Under the pieces are notes generated by a model. That model saw only the letters and a program-made list of their open reading frames with translations, was not told the DNA's origin and ran no database searches. The position numbers and the translations under genes are program-made. Positions 17,550-26,054 of a DNA stretch of 64,000 nt are shown in pieces. The stretch's first letter is position 1, and every line of letters starts with the position of its first letter. The DNA is from Ruminococcus sp. (GTDB lineage Bacteria > Bacillota > Clostridia > Oscillospirales > Ruminococcaceae). The stretch lies in assembly GCA_016290875.1 (NCBI GenBank), contig JAEEVL010000010.1, positions 26,620-90,619 on the forward strand, read 5' to 3'.

Positions 17550-18458
17550 TCACTCGCCCAGGCTCGCAGCACCGCCGCACACCTCGGTAATCTCCTGGGT
17601 GATAGCCGCCTGACGGGCACGGTTATACATCAGCGAGAGGTCCTTTATCATATCCTTGGCACTTGTTGTAGCCGCGTCCATAGCGGTCATACGCGCCTGC
17701 TGTTCCGAGCAGAAAGCCTCTACCATAGCACCGTATATGAGTCCCTTCGCGTAGTTCGGGATAAGATCAGCCATAACTACCTCCGGAGACGGCAGGAATG
17801 AAGCCTTGGGCAGCTTTTTCAGCGTACCGTCGGCTGCAATTCCGACGTGCTTGCGGACGAACGGGAGCAGCTGTACTTTCTTTACCTCGAATTTTGCGGA
17901 ATTTATCATATCCGTGTATATCAGGCTCACCTCATCGAGCTCCTTGTTCTCAAACTTGTCGAGAACAAGCTGTGCTATCTCCATAGCACGGTAGAGAGTC
18001 GGATTCTGCGTGGTATAAAGGAATTCGCTGTCAACAGAAGCCTTCTTTGCAGAACGCTGACGGTTCTGGAAGTACATTCTGCCAACCTGTCCCAGTACGA
18101 AAAGCTGTACATTGTCGAGGTCGGGAAGTGAGCTGAGCTCGTTCTCGGTGAACCTCAGAACATTGTGGTTATAGCTTCCGCAGAGACCTTTATCAGCCGT
18201 AATGACGATATATCCGCGCTTTCTCTTATCCTCCGGGATACCCTCACGTCTGTCGAAATAGAGCTGACGGGTATGCGGAGTATGCTCGAGGATACTTTCG
18301 ATAGTTGTCTGAAGCTTGTAGAAATACGGCTCGGTGTCCTCGAGGGATTTTCTTGCCTTCTTGAGCTTCGACGACGACATAAGGTACATCGCATTGGTTA
18401 TCTTGAGTATCTGTTTTATACTGGAAATACGCTCGCGTATCTCTCTGATATTAGCCAT
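17550..18458 (-). CDS. atpG: ATP synthase F1 gamma subunit
   Basis: 302-aa rotor shaft. The N-terminal helix MANIREIRERISSIKQILKITNAM and C-terminal helix RARQAAITQEITEVCGGAASL form the coiled coil inside the alpha-beta ring, and TADKGLCGSYN marks the Rossmann-like part. Length is slightly above the usual 285-290. It starts 13 bases after the delta-alpha gene. Confidence 0.95.
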   Translation of the reverse strand: MANIREIRERISSIKQILKITNAMYLMSSSKLKKARKSLEDTEPYFYKLQTTIESILEHTPHTRQLYFDRREGIPEDKRKRGYIVITADKGLCGSYNHNVLRFTENELSSLPDLDNVQLFVLGQVGRMYFQNRQRSAKKASVDSEFLYTTQNPTLYRAMEIAQLVLDKFENKELDEVSLIYTDMINSAKFEVKKVQLLPFVRKHVGIAADGTLKKLPKASFLPSPEVVMADLIPNYAKGLIYGAMVEAFCSEQQARMTAMDAATTSAKDMIKDLSLMYNRARQAAITQEITEVCGGAASLGE

Positions 18459-18471
18459 AGCGTTTCACCGC

Positions 18472-20499
18472 CTATTCCTCAAATGCCGTAACTATGCGTT
18501 CGATGCGGTCTGCGAGGTCGTCTGTGAGGACCTTGTTAGCCTCGATCTCCTCTATGATGTCCTGACCGTAAGTACGGATATAGTTCATCAGGTCGGCACG
18601 GTATTCTCTCAGTTCAGCTATCGGGATGCCTCTGAAAAGGTCGTGCTGTGCAGCGTAGAGAAGTATTACCTGTTCATAGTGGGGAAGCGGATTGTAGAGC
18701 GGCTGCTTGAGCAGCTCAGTGAGCATATGACCGTGCTCGAGAAGCTCTGTCGTAGACTGGTCGAGCTCAGAAGAGAACTGTGTGAATATCTCCATTTCCT
18801 TGAACTGTGCAAGATCGATACGGAGATTTCCGGCAGCCTTCTTCATAGCCTTTGTCTGAGCAGCACCGCCGACACGAGATACAGACAGACCGTAGTTAAC
18901 GGCAGGTCTGAGACCGGAGTTGAAAAGCTCGCTCTCGAGGAATATCTGTCCGTCTGTGATAGAGATGACATTTGTCGGGATATATGCCGAAATGTCTCCG
19001 GCAAGTGTCTCGATTATCGGGAGAGCGGTCAGTGAACCGCCGCCGTGTTCATCGTCAAGACGGCTCGAACGCTCGAGCAGACGTGAATGAAGATAGAATA
19101 CGTCTCCGGGATAAGCCTCACGTCCGGGCGGACGATGAAGCAGCAACGACATTGCACGGTATGCAACAGCGTGCTTGGAAAGATCATCATATACTATGAG
19201 GACGTCCTTGCCCTTCGACATAAAGTATTCAGCCATAGCCGTACCGGAATACGGTGCGATATACTGGAAGGGCGCAGGATCACTCGCAGAAGCGCAGACA
19301 ACTACGGAATAATCCATAGCGCCGTACTTTCTGAGGGTATTTACTACCTGTGCAACAGTAGAAGATTTCTGACCGATAGCAACGTAGATACAGATAACGT
19401 CCTTATCCTTCTGATTTATGATAGTATCGAGTGCGATAGAGGTCTTTCCGGTCTGTCTGTCACCGATGATAAGCTCACGCTGACCTCTTCCGATGGGGAA
19501 CATCGAGTCTATGGCGAGGATACCTGTCTGAAGCGGCACGTTTATCGGCTTACGCTCGATAACGCCGGGGGCTTCTCGCTCTATTGGGAAGTAATCCTCC
19601 GCTGTGATGTTGCCCATACCGTCTATAGGCGCACCAAGAGCGTCCACAACCCTGCCGAGGAGAGCGTCGCCTACGCCGACACCTGCACGCTTACCTGTAC
19701 GGGAAACAGAAGAGCCCTCGGTGAGACCATGGTCGTCACCAAGAAGAACTACACCGACAGAGCGTTCCTCGAGGTTCTGAACGATACCTCTTATACCTGT
19801 TTCAAATTCAACAAGCTCGCCGTACATAACGGAATTCATACCGTGTACTCTTGCGATACCGTCACCGATAGCTGTTATGAAGCCGGTCTCGGAAGCGCCG
19901 GACTTTACGTCGAAGTCTCTTATCTCGCTCCTGAGTACGGAAATAACATCGCCCGACGAACGCTTGTCGGACTTTGAGCTGTCAGCAAGTGCAGCAGCTT
20001 TTGTATGGAAAGTCTCCTTCATAGAGCGGAGACCTGTACGATAGCTCCTGTCATACTCAACGTCGCCTGCATTGAGGATAAAGCCGCCTATGATGTCGGG
20101 ATCCTTGCGGTATTCGATAGAGACGTCCTCTTTGTTGAACTTCTCTGTGATGAATTTGCGCAGATCAGCCTGCTGCGGCTCTGTGAGAGGGGTAACATAG
20201 CGGACTACCGCTCTGATGCTGCCCTCTTTGTCTATGAGTATGTCGATGTACTGATCGAGTATCTCGTCAATATTATCTATAACACCGCTGCGTGCGGCAT
20301 TGAGGATGAACTTCCTCATATTCTCGGGGAAGAGCTTTTCGATGACTATGCGCTTTTCATCGCTTGTGACAAGGGGATTTGCGAGAGTTTCGGCAAGATC
20401 TCCGCACGAAGCGAGTATGCGTCTTGTATCCTCAACGTCAGTCTTGCTGACTTCGTGACGGCAAAGGTCGTTTATAAGCTCTTTTTCCTTATCGTTCAC
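18472..20499 (-). CDS. atpHA: ATP synthase delta-alpha fusion (AtpH-AtpA)
   Basis: One uninterrupted 675-aa frame. Residues 1-164 are a delta (OSCP) subunit with a shortened first helix: [25 protein letters not shown], and [20 protein letters not shown] at 133-152. Residues 165-180 are an Ala/Ser/Lys linker. Residues about 181-675 are a full-length alpha subunit: [10 protein letters not shown] (211-220), Walker [10 protein letters not shown] (346-354) and a normal C-terminus. There is no stop, frameshift or ribosome site at the junction (19960-20007). The only nearby in-frame ATG is codon 160 (20022), with a weak upstream CAGGT. The GTG start overlaps the atpF stop and follows GAGGAGG. F1 has three alpha and one delta, so the fusion raises a stoichiometry question. 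Confidence 0.93.
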   Translation of the reverse strand: MNDKEKELINDLCRHEVSKTDVEDTRRILASCGDLAETLANPLVTSDEKRIVIEKLFPENMRKFILNAARSGVIDNIDEILDQYIDILIDKEGSIRAVVRYVTPLTEPQQADLRKFITEKFNKEDVSIEYRKDPDIIGGFILNAGDVEYDRSYRTGLRSMKETFHTKAAALADSSKSDKRSSGDVISVLRSEIRDFDVKSGASETGFITAIGDGIARVHGMNSVMYGELVEFETGIRGIVQNLEERSVGVVLLGDDHGLTEGSSVSRTGKRAGVGVGDALLGRVVDALGAPIDGMGNITAEDYFPIEREAPGVIERKPINVPLQTGILAIDSMFPIGRGQRELIIGDRQTGKTSIALDTIINQKDKDVICIYVAIGQKSSTVAQVVNTLRKYGAMDYSVVVCASASDPAPFQYIAPYSGTAMAEYFMSKGKDVLIVYDDLSKHAVAYRAMSLLLHRPPGREAYPGDVFYLHSRLLERSSRLDDEHGGGSLTALPIIETLAGDISAYIPTNVISITDGQIFLESELFNSGLRPAVNYGLSVSRVGGAAQTKAMKKAAGNLRIDLAQFKEMEIFTQFSSELDQSTTELLEHGHMLTELLKQPLYNPLPHYEQVILLYAAQHDLFRGIPIAELREYRADLMNYIRTYGQDIIEEIEANKVLTDDLADRIERIVTAFEE

Positions 20500-20987
20500 T
20501 TATTGCCGACCTCCTCTTCGGAGAGGAATTTATCCACAAGACGGCGGTTCTTTTCATCGTCAACGTTTTCTCCGATAATTTTAGAAGCAGCCTCGATAGC
20601 AAGATCGGCGATCTGAGTCTGTGCCTGTGCAAGAACTCTTCTGCGCTCGTCCTCAATGGACTTGCCTGCGTCAGCAACGATCTGCTCTGCCTCTTCCTGA
20701 GACTTTCTTATCATAGCGGCTCTTTCAGTCTCTGCGTCCTCATGAGCCTTTTCGAGAATCTTCTGGACCTCTTCCTTAGCACCGCTGAGGTCTTCCTGAT
20801 ACTGCTGTTTCAGAGCCTCGGCCTCTTCTCTGGTCTGCTTAGCCTTGTCGAGATCGTCCTGTACCATCTTGGTACGCTCGTCCATCATCTTTCTGACAGG
20901 CTTGAAGAGGAATATTTTCATCAGTATGAACAGCAGGATAAGGTTTATCGCTGCCCATATGAAATTCCAGATGTTTATATCCAGCAT
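20496..20987 (-). CDS. atpF: ATP synthase Fo b subunit
   Basis: 163-aa peripheral-stalk subunit. One N-terminal membrane helix ([22 protein letters not shown], about 7-28) is followed by a long charged coiled coil that binds the delta region. Length is typical. The ATG has AAGGAGG upstream and the stop overlaps the GTG of the delta-alpha gene. Confidence 0.95.
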   Translation of the reverse strand: MLDINIWNFIWAAINLILLFILMKIFLFKPVRKMMDERTKMVQDDLDKAKQTREEAEALKQQYQEDLSGAKEEVQKILEKAHEDAETERAAMIRKSQEEAEQIVADAGKSIEDERRRVLAQAQTQIADLAIEAASKIIGENVDDEKNRRLVDKFLSEEEVGNK

Positions 20988-21010
20988 TACGCTTTTCCTC
21001 CTTGAAGCGT

Positions 21011-21057
21011 GGAACGCCGGTAAGGCGTCAATGTACAGCTGTTATGCCTGCTGTACA
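21011..21057. repeat. Two hairpins in the atpE-atpF spacer
   Basis: First ACGCC-GGTAA-GGCGT (21014-21028), then TGTACAGC-N10-GCTGTACA (21032-21057). They lie in the 104-base spacer after the c-subunit gene, the place where several bacteria protect or process atpE mRNA. A functional role is inferred. Confidence 0.5.
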
Positions 21058-21091
21058 AGGTGCTCCACGATTATGTATTTTGTATCGGTTA

Positions 21092-21313
21092 TTACTTGAG
21101 GAACAGTATGATAAGAATTGCTATAACGAAACCGTAGATAGCAGTAGCCTCAGCGAGCGCACATCCGAGAAGAAGTGCCTTGTTTATATCGCCCTTTGCT
21201 TCAGGCTGACGAGCGATAGCTTCAGCAGCCTTTGATGTTGCGATACCGATACCGATTCCTGCGCCTGCGCCTGTAAGAACAGCGAGACCTGCGCCTAATG
21301 CGAGCATTCCCAT
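21092..21313 (-). CDS. atpE: ATP synthase Fo c subunit (proton-type)
   Basis: 73-aa hairpin of two membrane helices around the polar loop ARQPEAKGDI. The ion-binding carboxylate is the Glu of ALAEATAIYG in helix 2. Aligned with the sodium-type Ilyobacter subunit, the helix-1 Pro and Gln are replaced (Ala and Ile) and the Ser after the Glu is Ala. Proton rather than sodium coupling is therefore predicted. Start with GGAGGTAAATATT upstream. Confidence 0.95.
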   Translation of the reverse strand: MGMLALGAGLAVLTGAGAGIGIGIATSKAAEAIARQPEAKGDINKALLLGCALAEATAIYGFVIAILIILFLK

Positions 21314-21367
21314 AATATTTACCTCCTGAATTTCCGGCAGTTATTTACTGCCGCTATGTAATTATTG

Positions 21368-22057
21368 TTATTCTTCTTCCATTGCCTCCGACATAAACAG
21401 CGATGTCAGGAACACGAATACGTATGCCTGGATACAGCCGTCAAATACGTCGAAGTAAAAACTGAATACCAGTGGGATTCCCACAGGTACGAGGAGCTTG
21501 ATGAACTCCATGATAACGAATGCGCCGAGTACGTTTCCGAAAAGTCGCATACACAGCGAAAGCGGCTTGATGACGAGCTCCATAAGATTGAGCGGCAACA
21601 TAAACGCCATCGGCTGAGTAAAGCTCTTGAGCCAGCCCTTTATACCCTTTGCACTGATACCGCTGAACTGTATCATCAGTATCGAGAATATCGCCAGCGT
21701 AGCTGTTACGCCAAGATCCTTGGTAGGCGGTCGCAATCCGAACAGACCGACAACATTGGATATGCCGATATAGATGAGCAGCGTCTCAAGTATAGGAAGA
21801 TACTTCTTGCCCTTTTCGCCGAGTATCTCGAGGAAGAAATTGTCCATCCACAGGATGAATCCCTCGATGATACACTGTGCTCCTCTGGGCACGAGCTTCA
21901 TCGTCTTTGTGAATATGATAGAGCCGATCACCAGCACTGCCATTATGATCCATGTCATAACACATGACTCCGGCACAGGTATGCCGCCGAAGATCGGTAT
22001 CGTAAAAGGCGTGCGGCACTCGAGCTCTTCCATAAGCTTATCCGCAAGGTCGCCCAT
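21368..22057 (-). CDS. atpB: ATP synthase Fo a subunit
   Basis: 229-aa integral membrane stator subunit forming the ion half-channels. The essential arginine lies in LSLCMRLFGNVLGAF, and the last helices match the family (YFDVFDGCIQAYVFVFLTSLF). ATG 22057 lies eight bases after AAGG; the in-frame GTG at 22066 is directly adjacent to that site and less likely. It is the first gene of the operon; no atpI is seen in front. Confidence 0.93.
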   Translation of the reverse strand: MGDLADKLMEELECRTPFTIPIFGGIPVPESCVMTWIIMAVLVIGSIIFTKTMKLVPRGAQCIIEGFILWMDNFFLEILGEKGKKYLPILETLLIYIGISNVVGLFGLRPPTKDLGVTATLAIFSILMIQFSGISAKGIKGWLKSFTQPMAFMLPLNLMELVIKPLSLCMRLFGNVLGAFVIMEFIKLLVPVGIPLVFSFYFDVFDGCIQAYVFVFLTSLFMSEAMEEE

Positions 22058-22104
22058 ATTTTCCACCTTCTTTCCTGCCAGCCGTTCAAGCTGACTACCA
22101 TTTA

Positions 22105-22133
22105 ATCATATAACAAAACTTGTATGAAGTCAA
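22105..22133 (-). promoter_or_regulatory. Sigma-A promoter of the ATP synthase operon
   Basis: Minus strand TTGACT (22128-22133), a 17-base spacer and TATGAT (22105-22110), about 40 bases before atpB. Confidence 0.7.
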
Positions 22134-22174
22134 GAGTTTGACTGAATTTTAACGATATATTTCTTGATATGATA

Positions 22175-22519
22175 CTATTCCTCTGTTCCTGCGCCTTCTT
22201 CGGCTAAACGAAGGGCATTGCTGAGGCGTTCGATAGTACCTGAATTGAGCTTTTCAGACAGTCTGATACGGTCCAGCTCCTTCTTGTATGCACCGAGTTC
22301 TTCTGCTATCTTTCGCATTATCTCTGCGTGCTGGAGCTGTTTGTCCTCAAGTGCGCAGACTCTCTTGATAAGCTCGTTGATATTTGCCGCTAAAAGCTCA
22401 TTGGCTTCATTCTGCTTCTGACCGAATTCTGTCAGCTTTGCCGGAGCTTTAAGGGCGCTTATCTTATCATGACCGTCAAAGGCAGTCATTTTATCTCTTG
22501 TGAGTTTAAGATCTGACAT
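22175..22519 (-). CDS. Small coiled-coil protein
   Basis: 114-aa cytosolic protein I do not recognise. Residues about 33-95 are heptad-rich helix (NELLAANINELIKRVCALEDKQLQHAEIMRKI... in part), with no membrane segment. ATG follows CAGGAGATGAT. It is the last gene of the polysaccharide operon, 32 bases after the lipoprotein gene, and just upstream of the ATP synthase promoter. Confidence 0.7.
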   Translation of the reverse strand: MSDLKLTRDKMTAFDGHDKISALKAPAKLTEFGQKQNEANELLAANINELIKRVCALEDKQLQHAEIMRKIAEELGAYKKELDRIRLSEKLNSGTIERLSNALRLAEEGAGTEE

Positions 22520-22551
22520 TACATCATCTCCTGTTCTGCTTAACCGTTATT

Positions 22552-23430
22552 TTAACGTTCGCTGATTGCTTTCTTCATCTCAGCATCCATAGTGGCTTTC
22601 AGTTTTGCCTTATCTTTCTCCACCTTTTTATCCAGACGTTCTCTTTCAGCTGCCATATAATCAGCCTTATCTTCAAAATCATTCGGATCGAGAGGCTCAT
22701 CCAAATCTTCATCAGCTGCGTCATCTTCACCGAACTTATGTCTGCGGTTCAAAGTGAACTTTGTATCATCGCCCTTTTTGAGATAGAGCTTGTCTCCAAC
22801 GACCTTATATGTGCAGGTACCGAAACTCATATTATCAAGATCACCGGTATTTTTGAGTTCGAGGAAAAGTGTATCTCCGTATATCTCAATGTCAGCAGGG
22901 AACTTGATCTGAAGCTCACTTTTGCCTTCAGCGCAGGATAAGCCTACAACAGCACTCTGGGGCATAGATGAGTCATCGCCCTTTTGCTTTGCTCTTGAAG
23001 CATATCCCTTTGATATAGCTTTATATACATCTCCGCTCTTCATCTCATAATCACCGTAGATGTCAGAATTGTTTCCGTCTACCTTCACCATAGACATATC
23101 GTTTCCGTCAGGAGTAGAGAGATTGAACTTTCCGTCAGTAAAAGTATACTGATCACTTGAATAAGTTTCTCCGCCGCAAATGAATGAACCGTCAGCCTTA
23201 AAACCGAGTTTGCTGGAATAGTCGGTAACTGCTCCTATCCAAGCTGTTGAACTGTTCTCAATAGCGATGATAGCGCCCTGATCTTCACCTTCTATCTCCC
23301 ACTGACCTATAAGCTGCTTTATTTCGCTGTCAGTAGCCTTTTTTACAGAGCTCTTCTTATTATCGAGACTGCATGAAGCAGCTCCCATGAGCATAACGGC
23401 TCCTGCTAAAAATGCTATAACACGTTTCAT
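22552..23430 (-). CDS. Lipoprotein of unknown function
   Basis: 292-aa exported lipoprotein. Signal peptide MKRVIAFLAGAVMLMG with lipobox GAASC places Cys20 as the lipidated residue. The middle contains two similar beta-rich modules (each with QWEIEG or DIEIYGDTLFLELKN type strands), and the C-terminal 60 residues are a highly charged helix. It begins directly after the rmd stop with GGAGGTTAAGTAA, so it is translationally coupled to it. The role, perhaps linked to the polysaccharide, is unknown. Confidence 0.75.
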   Translation of the reverse strand: MKRVIAFLAGAVMLMGAASCSLDNKKSSVKKATDSEIKQLIGQWEIEGEDQGAIIAIENSSTAWIGAVTDYSSKLGFKADGSFICGGETYSSDQYTFTDGKFNLSTPDGNDMSMVKVDGNNSDIYGDYEMKSGDVYKAISKGYASRAKQKGDDSSMPQSAVVGLSCAEGKSELQIKFPADIEIYGDTLFLELKNTGDLDNMSFGTCTYKVVGDKLYLKKGDDTKFTLNRRHKFGEDDAADEDLDEPLDPNDFEDKADYMAAERERLDKKVEKDKAKLKATMDAEMKKAISER

Positions 23431-24375
23431 TTACTTAACCTCCGGATGACTGCGCCAGTAGTCCAGCGAGTCCTTTATAGTCTGTTCCATCGATATCTCA
23501 GCCTTCCAGCCGGTATCCTCGGATATGCGTGAAACGTCCGGCTCGATTATCGGTATGTCCGAAGCTCTCATTCTTGCCGGATCACGGCTGACCTTTATCT
23601 CCTTATCGGAGAAGCTCAGCGCTGTATCGAGGATGTACTGCACCTCGACAGCCTTTCCTCTGCCGATATTGTAGACCTTTCCTGCCTTTCCGGAAGTACC
23701 GAGCAAACGGTAGGCTCTTACAACGTCTCTGACATCGGTGAAATCTCTCATAGCGGAAAGGTTGCCGACTTTCATCTCGGGTTCACGCTCACCGCGCTCT
23801 ATCTCGGCTATCTGCTTGCAGAAGTCGGAGATAACGAATATCGGGAGCTGTTCCGGTCCTGAATGGTTGAAGGCTCTTACCATGACTATGTCCATTTTAT
23901 ATGCTCTTGCGTATATCTCGCCGATCATGCCCTGACAAGCCTTTGTTGCTCCGTAGATATTGCCTGGATTGAGAGGTTCATTCTCTTTCAAAGGACAGGC
24001 GCCCTCGCGGATGAAGCCGTATTCCTCGCCGGAGCCGATGAGGATAGTCTTAACGTCGTTCCTGCCGGTCTCACGAACAGCCTCGAGCACGTTGATAGTG
24101 CCGATTATGTTTATCTCAGCGGTGAGCTGAGGTTTTTTCCATGAAAGTGCCACAGAACTGAGGGCAGCCAGATGATATATAACGTCCGGCTTTACGTCGT
24201 CCAAAAGCGGTTTGATATCGTCCTTTGACAGTATGTCAAGGACTCTCTTGTCGCAGTCCTCTGCTATATTCTCATTCGGAAGACAGGTCGCGCAGACCTC
24301 CCAGCCGTTGTTTTTCAGCTCGCGTATGAGGTATCCGCCGACAAATCCTGCGCCGCCGATTATCATAGCTTTCAT
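23431..24375 (-). CDS. rmd: GDP-6-deoxy-D-mannose reductase (GDP-D-rhamnose synthesis)
   Basis: 314-aa short-chain dehydrogenase of the extended NAD(P)-epimerase type. It reduces GDP-4-keto-6-deoxy-D-mannose to GDP-D-rhamnose. Rossmann motif IGGAGFVGGYL (7-17), catalytic IYGATK Tyr/Lys, and the RMD-type stretch VRAFNHSGPEQ ... VGNLSAMRDFTDVRD. This pattern matches RMD better than GDP-fucose synthase or other epimerases. Gmd and ManC, which provide the substrate, are in the same operon. Start has AAGGGGG upstream. Confidence 0.85.
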   Translation of the reverse strand: MKAMIIGGAGFVGGYLIRELKNNGWEVCATCLPNENIAEDCDKRVLDILSKDDIKPLLDDVKPDVIYHLAALSSVALSWKKPQLTAEINIIGTINVLEAVRETGRNDVKTILIGSGEEYGFIREGACPLKENEPLNPGNIYGATKACQGMIGEIYARAYKMDIVMVRAFNHSGPEQLPIFVISDFCKQIAEIERGEREPEMKVGNLSAMRDFTDVRDVVRAYRLLGTSGKAGKVYNIGRGKAVEVQYILDTALSFSDKEIKVSRDPARMRASDIPIIEPDVSRISEDTGWKAEISMEQTIKDSLDYWRSHPEVK

Positions 24376-24386
24376 ATTATGCCCCC

Positions 24387-25523
24387 TTACTGCTCTCCGG
24401 AAAGAATGCCGCAGAGCTTCTTTATCACATTTATCTCGCTGAATTCAGTCTTTACGCGTTCAGCTGCAGCCCTGCCCATAGTTTCGCGGAGCTCTTTATC
24501 GCCCACAAGGGTGTTTATAGCTTCTGCAAGGCTGTCAGAGTCAGACGGAGGAACGGTAAGTCCCGTGATGCCGTCAAGGCTTACGTAGGGCACTCCCGAC
24601 GGAAGCGCCGTATTTATAACAGGCTTGCCATAGACCATGGCCTCTATCTGTACTATGCCAAAGGCTTCGCTTCGCTCCACAGAGGGGAGTATGAATACAT
24701 CACATTCCCTGAAAGCCTGACGAAGAGCTGTCTGCGGCAGAAATCCCATAAAGTGTACTCTGTCTTCAAGTCCGTTATCACGGACATATTCTCTCAGGCC
24801 TTCTTCAAGCTCTCCCTCGCCGGATATGAACAGCTCACAGCCGGAAGTCTCTTTCATAGCTCTCAGGAGTACGTCCACGCCCTTGTAGTAGACAAGTCGT
24901 CCTGTAAACAGCAGTTTTACGCTGCCTTTATCGTTACAGAGCTCCGACAGTACATTCCCCTCAGGCACTCTAAGATAGGCACCGGGAACTATACCGTATG
25001 GCAGCACTCTGCATTTTTCTCTGTAATCCTTGAGGTAAGCCGAACCTTCGATATGTCCCTCCGTAGCAACAAGTATACGGTCAGCACGCTTCAACAGGCT
25101 CTTCATAAACGGCTTGTAGAACATCAGCAGTTTTTTCTGCTTGACCACATCGCTGTGCCACGAAACTACCACTCTGCCCTTAAATCCGGACAGCAGCAGA
25201 GCAACGTCCGCAAGAGGAAATGGTACGTGTATATGCACTACATCGGCTTTTTTTGCCATTTTTCTGAATTTTCTGATAAAATCCAGCGACAGGGGGCAGG
25301 AGAAATATGTTCCCATGCTTGCTGCACGGGTAACGTCAACACCGTTCAGCTTTTCGCGGCTGCCCTTTCCTCTGCCGTCACGGCAGACAAGCACTTTCAC
25401 CTCAGCAGCCGGACAAACTTTGCCAAGCTCCTCGGAATATTGCCTTATAACGGTCTCTATACCGCCGGTATGCGGATAGTAGGCTTTATTTACTTCAAGT
25501 ATCCTGAGCCTGTTTCCGCTCAT
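24387..25523 (-). CDS. GT4-family glycosyltransferase
   Basis: 378-aa GT-B retaining glycosyltransferase. N-terminal YYPHTGGIETVIRQYSEELG acceptor-side motif, LLFTGRLVYYKGVDVLL at the domain boundary, and the C-terminal EX7E-type nucleotide-sugar site SEAFGIVQIEAMVYGKPVI. The donor is unknown; GDP-D-rhamnose or GDP-mannose is plausible from the neighbours. It lies 11 bases before rmd in the polysaccharide operon. Confidence 0.88.
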   Translation of the reverse strand: MSGNRLRILEVNKAYYPHTGGIETVIRQYSEELGKVCPAAEVKVLVCRDGRGKGSREKLNGVDVTRAASMGTYFSCPLSLDFIRKFRKMAKKADVVHIHVPFPLADVALLLSGFKGRVVVSWHSDVVKQKKLLMFYKPFMKSLLKRADRILVATEGHIEGSAYLKDYREKCRVLPYGIVPGAYLRVPEGNVLSELCNDKGSVKLLFTGRLVYYKGVDVLLRAMKETSGCELFISGEGELEEGLREYVRDNGLEDRVHFMGFLPQTALRQAFRECDVFILPSVERSEAFGIVQIEAMVYGKPVINTALPSGVPYVSLDGITGLTVPPSDSDSLAEAINTLVGDKELRETMGRAAAERVKTEFSEINVIKKLCGILSGEQ

Positions 25524-25532
25524 TTTCTCACC

Positions 25533-26054
25533 TCAGTATTCATAGAGTTTATTATCAAAAATCACGCCGTCATCTGTCCATTCGAGCTTGGGTGCCGGCT
25601 TGTCGCTGTCAAAGATATAGCGATAAACTACACCCTTATCCTTTATATAGAAGTTATATTTTGTATTTCCGAACCAATCATCTTTTTCAACTCTTACGAT
25701 ATCATGCTTTCCGTCAGGACTCTTGATACGTTCCTGCTTGTCAGCATCGCTGAATAGCAGTACCATGGGTATGGTCGATGTCAGTCCCATTTCCAGGCAG
25801 GCTGCCAGTACAGGTAGCACCTTCCTTACCTTTGACTTCGGAGCTTCCTCTGTGTCTTTCTTTTTTCTCAGATACAAGAACAGCAGGATACCCAAACACA
25901 GCCATGCGATAAAACAAAACAGCAGATATATATGGTCGATGTTATAATCGCCGATAAAGACCTTGTGGCTGCCGTCTTCAACATTAAGTGAAACTACTGC
26001 TCCTATAAGAGACGCGACCGCAATGACCTTCAGCACAGTTTTGAAAGCTTTCAT
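25533..26054 (-). CDS. Hypothetical membrane protein in polysaccharide operon
   Basis: 173 aa, family not recognised. Three membrane segments (about 4-24, 37-61 and 77-99) are followed by an extracytoplasmic or cytosolic beta-rich domain of about 70 residues (KHDIVRVEKDDWFGNTKYNF). Its ATG overlaps the stop of the upstream glycosyltransferase (TAATG). Position suggests a role in the polysaccharide pathway. Confidence 0.7.
   Translation of the reverse strand: MKAFKTVLKVIAVASLIGAVVSLNVEDGSHKVFIGDYNIDHIYLLFCFIAWLCLGILLFLYLRKKKDTEEAPKSKVRKVLPVLAACLEMGLTSTIPMVLLFSDADKQERIKSPDGKHDIVRVEKDDWFGNTKYNFYIKDKGVVYRYIFDSDKPAPKLEWTDDGVIFDNKLYEY

Noticed and set aside
19960..20022. Separate atpA start inside the fused gene
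   Set aside because: The only nearby in-frame ATG (20022) has at best a weak CAGGT about 10 bases upstream and would give a 21-residue extension; not annotated as a gene, but left as a possibility in the findings.
18334..20616. Several long plus-strand open frames (up to 296 codons) opposite the ATP synthase genes
   Set aside because: They are exactly antisense to well-conserved atpG and atpHA, have no ribosome sites or family motifs, and arise from codon bias of the real genes.
24753..25757. 334-codon plus-strand frame opposite the GT4 glycosyltransferase gene
   Set aside because: Antisense to a clear glycosyltransferase with full motifs; composition is that of a shadow frame and no start signal is present.
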